From assembly GCA_013397455.1 (NCBI GenBank), contig VYZB01000056.1:2182736-2246735 (forward strand): 64,000 nucleotides of DNA, given 5' to 3'. The DNA comes from Crotophaga sulcirostris (Eukaryota > Chordata > Aves > Cuculiformes > Crotophagidae). The translations under genes were made by a program, and so were the position numbers. Shown piece after piece: positions 35,901 to 48,700 of the stretch (positions are counted from its first letter, which is position 1; each line of letters begins with the position of its first letter). The notes under the pieces are model-generated. The model searched no databases and was not told the origin of the DNA. It saw only the letters and a program-made list of their open reading frames with translations.

Positions 35901-38900
35901 GAAATCAAGTGGCAGAGACTGTTCCTCTGCCATCAGGGGGAAAGACAAATGGGAGATGGGAAAGCAAATGGTTTCCAGGTCTCCATAAAAGTCAGAAGGG
36001 AGACAAAGAGCCCCTTTCTCCCTTCTGGGGTTTACTGTCTCTAATCTCTCTTTGCCTTGGTGTCCCCACCTCCCCCGCGGGACAGTCATGTTTAGACCTG
36101 CTCAAAAGCTTCACTTACAAAAATGATGCAAGATCCCCAGATACCGACTGCCAGCGATGCGCAAAGTGTTCCTGCGGGTCCCTTTGGAGGACGATCTGCC
36201 CCTCAGTGCTGGAGCTGCTGGCAGACAGGTTCTCCATTCCCACATGTGCCGAGCAAGTGACACGAGCGTGCTAGGCAGAGGGCACAACACCAGAAATCCC
36301 CATGGCCCCTCACAAACAGTTGCCCCTTTAGATTAATTTAATAATAGACTGCATTGACTCCAGAGAACTTTGTAACATGACTCCCAGCGCTGCCATTGCA
36401 CCCCTGAGCCCTGCAGTGCTGGTAACCACAGCAGGGTGCTCTGTGCCCGCGGTGAGACGTGGCCCTGCCAGCACTTCTGCATCTCCCCCACCATTTCAGC
36501 ACTGTAACCAACGCTGCGGCCGAGCAACCACCACGGGCAGCGCTTTGGGACTAACGTTTCCTTGAGTACCTGGTTTTGAAGCTGGAACTAAGTTCACTGG
36601 GACTCCACATCAGAGCTCTGTGCCGCCCCGTGGGAGACAGCAAGGAGGAACAGCTACAGCTCCATAATCAGTGTCTCCACCTTTCATCCAAGGACAAGAT
36701 TTCCTTGCTAGGCACACCATGAGCTGCCCTCCATCCTTTCTGTACTGTCCACTGATGTTTGTATTTCAAACTAATTGCTGCTGCTTCATCTGATGCTGCC
36801 CAGCTGTCTAAAAAAGCCAGCACCCTGCGTACCGCTGGGATCTCTTGGTGAGAGGCTGTGAACTCCTCTCCATCGAGCACCAGGATGGATTGACCAAGCT
36901 GATGCAGTATTTTATTGCTGAAGCATAAAGCATGGGAATAAACAAGCACCAAAGTGCTACTGATCATTAAAACCAGATGGGAACCCATTTACTGCCTCCA
37001 CCAGCGAGGTGCCACCGCTGCTCTGCCGGGGCCCCATTGAAATTGGAAACCCAGTGCTCCATCTGGGAGGTGGGGATGGCAGTGGCTGCAGGCAGCCCCC
37101 CCAGGTCAGGCCTGGATTTATCCTCTCACCACCACCCCAGGGATAACCAAGGAGTGACAGAGCTTTTAGTTCTGGCTCCAGGAACTCAAGTCACTCCAGT
37201 GCCTATGTGAGAACACCTCCAAATGGGACAAGCAACCCATCCAGGGCCATTCCCACTGCCCAGGGAGGTGGGATGGAGAGAACCACAGGCCAAGCTGTGC
37301 ACACACGGAGCAGGGACTTGGTTGCATTCCAACAATGTTCAAATGGAGATCAGAACTGCCCCCCAGGCTCTGGTCCACCCGTGCAGTTCAGCTCTGGGAT
37401 GGTGGATTTGCCAAAGCAGCCCACATCCCACCTCATTTCCTCACCACCCAGTGCCTCCTGGCATGAGAAGCCAAGGACCATGGTGGGAAGGAGACAGGGA
37501 CAATTTGCCCTCATTCCTAATCACTGCACCCACCGCTGATAGATGTGCAGCGAGAGCATTCCCCAAGCCTGGAGCACTGGAAAGGGACCAGCAGGAACAG
37601 CTCCATCCTGAGCATCCTGAGCTCAACCCCCACCTAGACTGAAGATTTGCACCTTTGTCCTCACATCCCATTTCCCCACAGCAGGGAGCCCCCTCGCACC
37701 CCGAAACCCGAGTGCTGTGTGGGGCTGGGGTGGCTTCCCAGGCAGTCCCTGCCAGGGAGAGGAAACACAAATGGAGCAGGAGAGACAGGCAGAAGCTTTC
37801 ACACTTCAAAGGACACAGGGCCGTGCGAGGCTTTCAGGAACAGCACGGATCGATGGGCTCCTTTTAAACACTGAGCACATTTGCTCCAGTGTGAGGCAAT
37901 CGTTCCCTGGGGACTGGCCAGGACCATTAATGCACACGTGGGCGGGATGCAGCGAGGGATGAGAACCATGCAGCAGGGCTCCGTGTGAGACCACCAACCC
38001 AGCTGAAAACTGCACTGTCCTGGCTCAGCCTTCCCATCCAGGATTTTCAAAATGCACTTGTATCCCCAGGGGCTCCACAGGGAGCACATCCGTGTCATGT
38101 AGCCCAGGTCAGAGCAAGGCTCAGTACCTCCCTTCGGTAAACAGGGCGGGTTTGATCGCATCCCCTCCGCTCTTCACTGCTGTTACCCCTGGAGAACACC
38201 GGGATGCCTAGGAGGACGCAGGAGAGCTCACTCACGCTCACCAGGTCTGCAGCAATTCTCAATTCCCTCTCACCTGAGCGATGCTGGGTGCTGCCCATAC
38301 TGATGGGACAGCTCTGTCTCCACAAAGCCCCTCCAGGATGGTAAAACAGAGCCAAACCCAGATTGTGGGCGAGCAGAGCCAGCACATGGGATGGACCCTG
38401 CCGTGGGACAGAAATCAGGCCCAACCCAGCCCCTACCACTCAGCACCACCGTTTCCACTCAGCTCTACCCTTCGCCCTCCGTCCCTTGGCAGGACAGCCA
38501 GGAACAGGCAGAACCAGTCACCCTGCAGCCAACACAGCAGCAGCTGCCGTGCTCCGAGCAGCCGGCCTCTGCCTGGGCTTTGGGGCCAGCATCATCCATG
38601 GCAGAGGGGGAAACACGACATCCCACCCCCTCTCCATGCTCTGGGGACATTTGTCCTCCCCTCCCCAGATGCCCTGGGCAGTTCCACGCTCTTTTTTCTC
38701 CTGGCCAGCAGGTAACCCCAGGCACCTGTGCTGCACATTTGGCTGCTGCTGAGCAGGAGAGGGGCCAGCTCCCGGGCAGGAGGTGCTGGCTCTGTGCCAC
38801 ACAGCAGGGGAGCTGCTGTTTGCTGTGGGCAGCCAAATGCTGTGGCCCCCCCTGCTAAGGGGCTCCATATGGGACCCCAGCCTGGGGCTCTGAATTTTGT

Positions 38901-39955
38901 GGCTTTTAAGCTCTGCAATAAACCACCATTTGACTTGAAGAATGTTGTTCCTGGAAGGGGGCTTGCCTGCCTGCTTGGATTTGCTTAAGGTGACTCAGTG
39001 CACACCCTGACCAAGGGAACACGCTGCCCGAGTCTCCTGGGAGGCTCCCAGGAACCAAACGGCGAACATCCCGCAGTCAGATCAGCCCAGAGCGAAGCAA
39101 CGAGTCTGGCTCAGCCCCGATGCCAGCTACAGGGTGATGTGAGTGCCCAGCCCACCTGGGCATGGAGCCACTGCTCCCCAGCACATCCCCAGCCCTCTGC
39201 ACTGGCACAGAGCCTCCTGTGCCCCCTAAGCCCTGGGGGAGCAGCAGACCCTGCCCTGCACTCGCTGCCACGCTCAGAGCTCTCTGGGCTCAGCTGGGCC
39301 AAGGATGCTGGTCCGATGGCACCAGACAGCGAGTTTTGTTTCCACCAGCAGAGCAAATACCTTTCCTCCAGCTCCTGGAAATCAAATGAGCTCTTAGTGA
39401 AACCAGCCGGCAGTTCCTTCTGCAGAGCCAGGGGGTGACCAAGTAGGCACAAGGAGGAGCCACATCCGAGGACCCTGCACCCCAGGCGTGGCAGAGGGGG
39501 CACTTTGCAGGTGCCTCTCCCGAGCCCATGGAGGTCTCTGCAAAAACTGCAGCGCTGGCAGGAAAGTATTTTTCTGCCATTTCCGTCTGCACTGAAGCAG
39601 TGTCAGACAAGGCTTGAGGCTGCAAAACCCAGTAGGAGAAACCAAAATAAACCAGGATCTTTATTTCCCAAAGGAAATTTACCTGGATCCCATTTATAGT
39701 CCATTTGCCTTCATCCTTATGTAACTCCTCTGCAGGAGAGGAACAGAAAACACAGAGAAAACAAACAATTTGCTGAAAAGAATTTGTGAAAAAGCCTGAG
39801 TCCCATCTAGCAAAGCAAGCAGACAGCCCAAGGCTCCCGGAATGCGCTCTGAGGAACAACGAACACTGAGAGCAGCATGTGTCATGCATGTACAGACTGG
39901 CCCCAGGTACCACGGCTAAAGTGGAGCCACTGGTGTGCTTGAAAGAGATGCACAA
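29993..39955. other. Intergenic region between converging CRKL and TBX6L
   Basis: No gene was recognised. From about 31.2 kb the composition shifts to GC-richer sequence, so long chance open frames appear on both strands (for example around 33.3-35.1 kb), but none shows a known domain. No CR1 copy was seen. A + strand AATAAA at 38917-38922 has a GT-rich follower and might end an unannotated transcript. Confidence 0.6.
31422..31439. promoter_or_regulatory. 18-bp perfect palindrome with an E-box at each end
   Basis: CAGCTGCTGCAGCAGCTG equals its own reverse complement and carries CAGCTG (myogenic bHLH type E-box) at both ends. A further CAGCTG lies near 31364. Binding is inferred only. Confidence 0.35.
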
Positions 39956-42322
39956 AACCCACACCTCAGAGTTTATTTTATTGCTCTGAATGGCCTGCCT
40001 TCTGCACATCTCAGTGCTTTTTATTGATGCTGTTGGAGAAACATTACATTATCTCACATGCGTGCAAGAATAGCATTTCGGTCAAGCTCAAACAGACTTT
40101 CCAGTGCCAGAGCTGAAGAAAACCAGGCAGTGGGAGCTCAAAGGGAGGAGGCAGTAGCACTGTGCAGAGCACAAACCTAAGGGCAACCTTTCCAGCAGCT
40201 TCTCAAACCAGTGAGCTGCAACATCCAACCAGACACGGCAGCAAGGGAAGCACAGGTACCCCTCTAATGAGCCAGTGATTCACTGAGGAAGGGCACGGAG
40301 TCCTGCTGCAACAGAACACTGGTGAGTAATTCCTGGCTCTCCCTAAGCACGAGGCTGGGCCTTTTACCCCCTTGCAGAGCTGCTGCCAAACCAGCTCTGT
40401 CACCAGGCCACGGGGCAGCACTTGAAACACTGTTCTGGAGGGTTGGAACAAAGAACAGGACACAGGCATTTGCACAGGAGCTTCCTGTGCTGCCCGTTCT
40501 CCACAGTCACACTCATCCAGCAGGGCTTTCATCCTCCCTAGCACCCTTCAACAGAGGAAAACACAACCCCACCTCAAAGATAAAGAAACAGGTCTAACCA
40601 AGTGGCCTGGGGGGGATGCACTACTCTCTGTTGTCTTGTTCACATGGCACTGGCAATGATGACACTGGAGTTCCAGGACTGCCTGGCAGAACATCCTGCC
40701 CCAGGGTCCCGGCACACAGGGCTCACAGCACTGACCTCCCTACCCCATCTTCTCATCTGATTTCAAAGAGTGGAAAACAGTGGTGGCAAAATCAACTCCT
40801 AATGGTCTGAGATTGGATACTTATCCTCCAAGGACAGCCTTTCACAGCCCACCTGCCCTTGTGCAGCTGGCATTTGGACAGCTGGAAATCACAATGGTCT
40901 GGGGTTCAAAACAATCTCCTCCACATTTTTTCCCCAGTCACATTCCGTTCTGGAGCCCCTTGCATCCACACGCTTGTTCCTGCATGGCAGGTACCAATCC
41001 CTGCTGGCCAGAGCACTGGAGGAGGAGAGGCTGATGGGGTATAATGTGCACACACTGCACTGAAGTTTGACCTTTACTGAAATGCTGCCCATCTCACGTG
41101 CGTCCTGTCAAGCCAAGGGGAAGCACTGGGCTGCCCTGTACGTTTCATAACTGTGGCACGAAGGCAGTTAGCAATATAGTGTTTAAATAAGGAAGGAGTC
41201 ACTGAAGCTGAGTTTCACAAATTCGTAGGGCTACTTTTCAAAGTCATTTTAACAATAATAAACACAACACCTCTACGCTACTCAGGTGCACAGCGCTGAC
41301 CTGGTACCCAAACTCATCCAGGTCTGCTCAAAGACAATATCTTGCTACACAGAGAAAACCATCGGGCAGACAGGAACCGCCACACCTCACTGCCTACCGA
41401 TGGCTACAGCCCACACAGACCTTTATTTAAAGTGTTACAAGAAAACGTTCCCTAAATAACACCTAGGAACAGGTCTATCCTCCCTGAGAAGCAAGAAGCC
41501 TGTCTCAAACAAGCCCCCCTGCCAGGGTCATTCTGCCACTTGCGCAAACCCTCCTAACATGAAGATCAAAATAAATCCTGTTTGGAAGGCAGCGCGCGGG
41601 CAGAGCAGCTCCTCCCCACGTGGGACCACAGACCTAAGGGAGGTGAAGCAGCTGATAACTAGACATGGAAACAGATCCCTACAGACCCCAGACAGTGGCA
41701 AGAAGACCTCACCACCCAGCCTGGGAGACAGCGAGCACATCTCGACACAGCTGAGCACCTACAGGGCATTAATCACAGTGTGTGCTGGCAGGGCCAGGCT
41801 GGGGGCAACGGTCCATGGACAGAGCTCGCTCAGAACATGGCACAGCAATGATAAATTACATTCTCCAGGCAGGGGGTGGAAGAAGGAAGAAGTTCACAGT
41901 GAGAGGTTTCCTTTCCCTTGAAAGGAAGAGGTTGGAGTGACTCAGCCAGCACTGCTGTTCGTGGCCCTGTCTCTGACAACCATGGGGCTTTGGGAACACC
42001 CAGAGGAGCCCCCACTGTGAACAACCTCCCTCCCTCCACCACTGCATTTTCCTACTCCTGTTGGAAAAAAGCACTGCAGGACACATTGATTCAGCCAGAG
42101 CCGCACTGACACGGCTGGTGCAGCCGCCGGTTTTGCCACTGCTTGTGAAATACGGTGAGGGTTGTGCAAGGAGACAAGGAAGTGAAGGTGCCCCACACTA
42201 CTGCTTGCAGCAATGTCTCTTTGCCTAGCGTAGGCACGGCTTCAAAAAGTCAACAGCCCAGAACAAACCTGATCAAATCTACAATGTTCTTTCAGTTTGT
42301 TCATAGGGAAGGGTCTCCCTGC
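39955..42322 (-). other. TBX6L: TBX6L 3' UTR with distal poly(A) signals
   Basis: On the minus strand, AATAAA lies at about 41422-41427 (UTR of about 0.9 kb). A cluster follows at about 40020-40025, 39977-39982 and 39972-39977. The cluster is followed by GGTGTGGGTTTTGTG, a strong GT-rich downstream element, so I favour the distal end near 39960 with the proximal signal as an alternative. Confidence 0.45.
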
Positions 42323-42749
42323 TCACCAGCAGGCGTAGGGGAACAGCGGGTACTGGCTCCACTCTGCCATGGTCCCGTGGGCGTGTCCCGGGGCCCCCTG
42401 GCCGTTGTACTCTGTGGAGAAGGCCGAGTAGCCCATGGCTCTGTACTGGCTGTGGGGAGGCACCATCCACTGGCCCAGCCCTTGCTCGGTGCCGTAGGGA
42501 CTGTACATGGGTGCTCGGGCCGTGGGTTTCCCAACAGAGTCTAGAGCCACATTCACCACTCCTGTGTAGTCCTGGGGAGGAGGCAGAGGTGGGGGCAGTG
42601 GAGGCAAGTTGGTGAAGCCCTCTGGGAGCTGTTTGGAGTCATGCTCGGGCACCGTGGCGAGATCCAGGGGGTGGCACCTTGCCCGGAAGTCATTCAAGGT
42701 TGTGGCATCGCGGGTGGGAAGCTGCTGGTTGTCCCCGGCTTCATGGAAC
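42323..42749 (-). CDS. TBX6L: TBX6L coding exon 9 (proline-rich C-terminus) with stop
   Basis: Acceptor CTTGGGGCTCAG. Encodes [20 protein letters not shown], a proline run ([12 protein letters not shown]), a tyrosine/glutamine-rich activation-type segment, and the aromatic end [12 protein letters not shown]. Stop TGA is at 42325-42323. Confidence 0.92.
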
Positions 42750-45700
42750 CTGAGCCCCAAGGGCAGAGAGAAAGCCAGTCAAACCTCCTGCAGCGGAACA
42801 CCACCGAAACCCCACACAGATCCCCCAGGGAAAAGCAGGCAAGCTCTTAGCATCGTGCTTTCTTCCTCTGGTCTGCTGCTTCATCTCACTACTAGTTGTG
42901 GGTTTTAGTCCAAGTCCTGTTGTCACTTACACAGCAAAGCAAAATTACTGGAAAAGGTAAGCCCAAACTGCTCTAGTTGTGGGTCAGTCCTAGTCTGGAC
43001 TCACTGAAACTCATGCGTGAATTTGCAATAATAAAAAGGAGGGGGAAAAAAAAATCACCGGAGTCCGGTCCCTCCTCCAACAGGCTTCCTTCAAATGAGG
43101 GCACCCCCAGCAGCACACCCAGCTGGCAGGGAGAGCGCTTCAGGGCAGGGAAATAAAGAGCTCTATGCAGCCATGAGTACACGCAGAATGAGTGGGTTTG
43201 CAGAAACACCACAAAAAGGCTTTGTTGAGGAGCTGTCTCCACACTAATCGAGCACCGATCGCTCAGGTTTCTGCCCCACAGAAAGGAGTCAGTGAAAAGG
43301 GCTTTGGACACGAGCACCGGGATGTGGGACTCACCGATAGGTCTGGTAGGATGGCGTGGGCACTTGCTGCTCCCTGGGCAGCCCCTCCCTCTGGTCAGGT
43401 GGCACGGGGGACGCTGCAGGGAAGGCCTGGCTGCTGCTCTGCTCCGCAACCCAGAAGGGGAATCCGCTGCTGACCACCACGGGGTTGCTCTCTTCCTTCA
43501 CATCCGCAGGCTCCTCTTTCTCAAAATCTGACTCACAGCGGGGAAAGGAAAGAATGGGAAAAAATGAGAAGGGGGAACAGAGAGCCAGAGCTCGCAGGGG
43601 TCTGTTGGCAGCTGCATTAACCCAGGGTGGAAGGACACACTCTGACACCTCCTCTGCAGTCACGCTGCCCCGAGGGCCTGCAGCTTTGTTCTGCCCTTAC
43701 ACTAGTGGGCAGTCCTGTCCTGTCCTCTCCTCAGCTGTGGAGAGAGAGCAAAGTGGTGTTGTTCTAACTGAACCAGTTTCCCCACCTGCACCACAGCCAC
43801 GTATGCCCACGAACAGCACCACTGACACAACTGCAGTGATAGGAACCAAGGAGAAGGCAAAGGGAGGATACTGCAAGCTCGTGGCTGTGGAACAGAAATG
43901 TTATGAAAGCACAGCCTGCGATCCCACGCAGTCCCAAAGCATGGTCAGGCTGAGGGGCTGCTGAGAGAGCTGAGGAGTGGTCAGGAATGGCAAGTGAGCG
44001 AGCTGGCTCCTGTGCCTCATGCCCAGACACTCAAAGCCATGCACAGTGTCCTTTGGGGACTCCCAGGCCACTCTCCCTGGAGAGGGGACTACGTTGCTGC
44101 TTCTTTTCCTTCCTGTGGCCTGGGCACTGTTAGGAACCAACCCTCTGGGTTTGTTGTGATCAATATTACCACGTTCCTCAGCTCCAGACTCCTTCTCCTC
44201 GGGCAGCTTCCTCTTCTGACCCTTGGCTGGACTGGGCTTCTGGCACTTGGCTCGTCCTTCCCTGGAATGAAACAGAACACAGGGGTAGCTTGCATGTAAG
44301 CTTTTTGCTGAGATAAATACACAAGAGATGCTGGACAGGCCCAGGAAGACAAGAAGGCGGGATGAACCTCTCTGACACTTGCTGACCCCTCTCCTAGCAA
44401 AGCACGTGACAGCCCGCGGGAACCCTCGCTGTAGTGGAATTGCAGGGGTAGCCCTGACCCCAGGCACAGCCCGATGCTGGATACACAGGCTGTACCCACA
44501 GGTACCTGTATAGGAGGGTGGGACTTTCACTTGAAAGCAGCTTTTTCCTAAATGGAAAATGAGTCTCAGCTTAGTCAGAAATGATCTCATTACGAAGAGA
44601 AAGAAAACTCATGACATTTTCAAAGTTTAAGTAAAAAAGAGTCAGTTTTGGCCTTTTTCATCAGGAAATGAGATTTTTTTTTTCAGGCATAAAATAACAC
44701 AAAATAAAATCTCAGATATTTTCATAATATTTTCTGCTTGGACAACACAAATTTTTTCCCCCTCTATTGTCAGTTTATGACTGCATTTAAGATATTTTTT
44801 TCAGTCTCCTCCACTGGCTGCCCTCAGACCAGACAGAAAATCTCACTGGTTTCGGCATCCACCCATCTTCCCTCCTGCAGACAAAAACTCCTGTTGGAAA
44901 ATATGCTTTTCCACACGCGAGGAAAGATGAGGGAGCCTTCAAATGTCAGACTCCAGTTGATCTCATAGACAACAGTGACCAGCTGTGGACTCCGTTACCC
45001 TGCCACTCACGGTCAGACTCCAGTCCTTCTCCAACGTGCAAGGCAATGTAGGTCTCAAGCTTGTCCCACCTCCCACAGTTCTGTAGGAAATCCTGCATCT
45101 CTTCCCATTCCCCAAGTCCCTTGTGAGGAGGCTGCACAGGGGGACATGATCTGCAGACACACACAGCGTGCCCAGCGCAGCAGGCTCTGCGCAGCCTGCG
45201 GGTACAGTTCTGCTCAATGGCCTTGGGTAGAATTCACAAGTGAACTTGTTACAAGTAAATTAAAGTGAAAAAACAGTTTACCTTCGAGTGTTCTTCCCAT
45301 GCTCGCGGAAACCTTTAGCAAATGGATTGTTGTCAATCTTGAGCTTTGTAATCTTAAAACAAAAGGAACAAGACTCAGTATCCTGGTGACTGGTTGGGGT
45401 CTTTCCTGTTTCAAGACCTTCCCCCCAGTATTTATCACCACAGCGTGCCCGAGGGTTTCAAGCACATCCTGCCACAGCATCTGAGCTCTCTCCACAGCTC
45501 CTGTTGTCGATTCGGAACTGGCACACAGAGAGAAGTGACCTTGCCAGGGTCAGTGGGAATTTGTGGGATCTATAGCTGGGCTTTGGTCCATACTTTTTAC
45601 TGCATTTAGGGTCCTGTTAATCACTGCTGGCACACTGAATACAATTAAAGTCTCATTCCAGAGCAGGTGTTTGCCATGGGAACCATAGTGTGCCCATTTC

Positions 45701-48700
45701 TTTCCTCCGTCCATCACAGGCACCCAGGGTGACCAGCTTGGAAGGAGATACCTTCCTCTGCAACATTTCTAGAGACAGAGCATTTTGCATCATGTCCAAG
45801 AGCAGCACTTGCACACCGTACCTGCTCGTTCTGGTAGGCGGTCACAGAAATGAAGACAGTTTCAGGGAAGCTGAAGACCTGGAAGATGCTCCAGCGGACG
45901 CTGAAGAGGTCATCTGCCTGCACGATGTGGAAGCGAGGCTTGTAACGGTGCATGGAGTGAAGGATGATCTGGCACAGAGACAGACAAAGGAGTAAGTTCC
46001 CATGTGCAGCCACAGCCAACACATCGTGCAAAGTCTCCTTGTGGAGACTCCTGGGATATCCGTGTCAAACCAGGATGCCTGCCTGGGACTGGTGTCTCCA
46101 CCGAGCCTCTACAGTGCCAGCACAGCCCAAAGCCATCCCTCACGGGGCGTTAGAGAGCTCAGGGGCTGGGCTGGGCAAGGAAGAGGGGGCACTTGGATAG
46201 GTTTTAATTGCCATATGATCCAATTTCTCACAAATCTCACTTATTTCCCTTAACATCCATCTGCAATGAATTCCAGGAGAGCACAGCACAAAGGGCAGCT
46301 ACAACCTACGTGCCCATGTTGATCCAGAGTGTTGTTGGTGAGCTTCAGTTTCTGGAAAGAGACAGGTTCTTTCATCCAGTGGCTGCCGGGAGCTGGGGAA
46401 TCGGGGTGGACGTAGGTGCGACAAGGGAGCTGTGGCTCTGCTTTTCCAGCAACTTCCCACTGATCTTTATTCCACTGTGAAGGGAAAGATGGAAATCTAA
46501 AGCTTAAAAAAAATTACTTTCATTACAGGAAAAACCCAGCAACTTTGCTCCACTTTTGCTGTTGTGGCTCCTCTGGAGCACAAATAACAAATAACTCCAG
46601 AGAAGCATAAAACCCACCAATTACTTCTGAACTTTGGGAAAAGACAACTATCAGCCTGGCATAAAGATTAATCTATCTCAAATAAAGATGGAAGGACAGT
46701 GTAACTTCTATTATTTGAAGTCTTACCTTGTACCTGAAGTTGTCCATTGGAACAAAATCTACCAGCATGAGGTACTTGGCATATGGGATTAAGCCGGAGA
46801 CTTTGATTTTGCATTGCGGAAACATTCGCCTGAAGGAGAAATGACATACATGTATAAGGATTTCTCTGTAAAGTGGAAATTGACCAAGGATCAGGCTGCA
46901 GGTCAGGGTTACCCACTACTGTGCAGAGCTCTGGCAGCAGTATTTTGCAGCCCAGCTATTGACTATCGTTACTGTTCCACTGTCTAACCCTATGGCTTAG
47001 GTGGGACAGGCACTAACAGGGCAGCGGTCACTGCTGGCCTGACACTGGTACTGCTTTCGTTCTTCTGATTCCAGTAGCACAACAGTAGGGAACTGAAAAA
47101 AATTTGGAATTTGCCTGTCATTCCCAGCCTTCTGCAGCTACTGCAAACCTGGAGGAGAGATCAGAGTGTGGGTAGAAAATGTGCTCTCACCTACGTGCAC
47201 ATCTAGCTTTCCATCCCAGCACTCCCTGCCACCACTTTCATCTTCTGACTCTGCAAAAAAGCTTTGACACCTCCTTTCCTGCCCAACAGGATTATCTCAG
47301 CTCACAGCAGCTTTGACACAATACACTGCAATTTCACAATTTCATGTGCTTTCCCTGCACGCCCCACAGGGCGTGACTCAGCTCAACGTTGGAGCAGTCT
47401 GCTCGCACAGCCCGTTACTGCTCTGCGCTCTGCTCCTGGCTGCAAACACAGCCTCAGACCCAGGTATTCACTGAGCAGCTGCTGCTGCTGGTGGCCGAGG
47501 CAAAGGAAGCCCAGGGCGCTTTCCAGAGCAACCCCGCGGCGGCAGAAAGGACGTCGGCAGAAAGGACGTCGGCACTAAGTGCTCAGATAAGAGCACAGGC
47601 GTTTTCTCAGCGCATCAGCCCCACAGTGACCTTTTGCACTTCACAATTTGGACTTCTCCAACATCCTGAAAGTGCAATTCTTCTTCCAGAGGCAGGGACA
47701 TGCACATCATTGGCTAAAAAACTAGTCAAAGGGCCACCATTCTGAAAATGAGCACTGAGGAAATGTTGTTAACAGCCTGGAGGGGTGTGATGCGGGCAGC
47801 CGTGCTGCCCCCCTCACCTGCCAGATTTGGTGATGATCATCTCTGTTCCTATCTGATGGAACTTCATCCAGAGAGCCATGTCCTCGAGGGTGACCACAAT
47901 GGAGCTCTGCGGGTAGGGCTCCAGGCTGGGGGAAGGCACTGCCTCACACGGTGCTTTCACGTCTGTCAGGAGAGACACAAACGGTAACGTCAGGCAGCAG
48001 GAGGGGAGCTGGTAGCCCTGAGATGCAGAACCCACAGCAGCCCCCCCAGCTCCCTCCAGTGCAGGGAGCTGCCCCCATGCTGCTGGAACGGACGGGTCTG
48101 TACGTCTGGCTGTTCCCTCCTCCTGTCCAGCCACGACGGTCTCAGCCCCAAACCCCCTGCGCAGCGCACAGCACGGGTTCAGCTCAGGGAGCCGAATGCC
48201 GTGGTTTCACCCATCAAGGTCCCAGGTACTTCCAAGAACAAGGGAGCCTGGGCCACAACAGATCTCCAAAAGAACATCCGTTATTTGTCTTCAAAGGTTT
48301 TTGTTACTCAATAGGCTCAGAAGGCAGAGAGGCTTTTCCAGCAGGTTTGGGCTTAGCTGGTAAATTCTTTGGTAAAGATCTGTGTGTTGTAAAAGCTCAA
48401 CCTAACTGCCTTTATCCCAACACTCAGGCTGGCGTAGCCACAGCCCACTTTATCCCTGCACTGGTAGGAGCAGGGTTACACCAAACACTTTACCAAGAGA
48501 ATAAAATGAGAGCTAAGAGGATTGGCAAGGTTCTAAGCGTACCTGTGGGTAAGAGGACACAATGACACAGAGGTGGTGGCAAAGGCAAAAACTCTCTCCA
48601 GAGTACAATGGAGAGACAGAGAAAAGACCCAAAAACAAGTAGAGACAAGAGGGGGAGGACAGAGCTGGACTGTGGAATATTCTGAAAGCTGGACAGGTGA

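Noticed and set aside
47814..48134. Start of the T-box gene at an ATG within the 106-codon frame reaching 48134
   Set aside because: A good acceptor at 47963-47964 and the family exon pattern indicate the frame beyond it is intron; the extra N-terminus is unlike T-box proteins. Not fully excluded.
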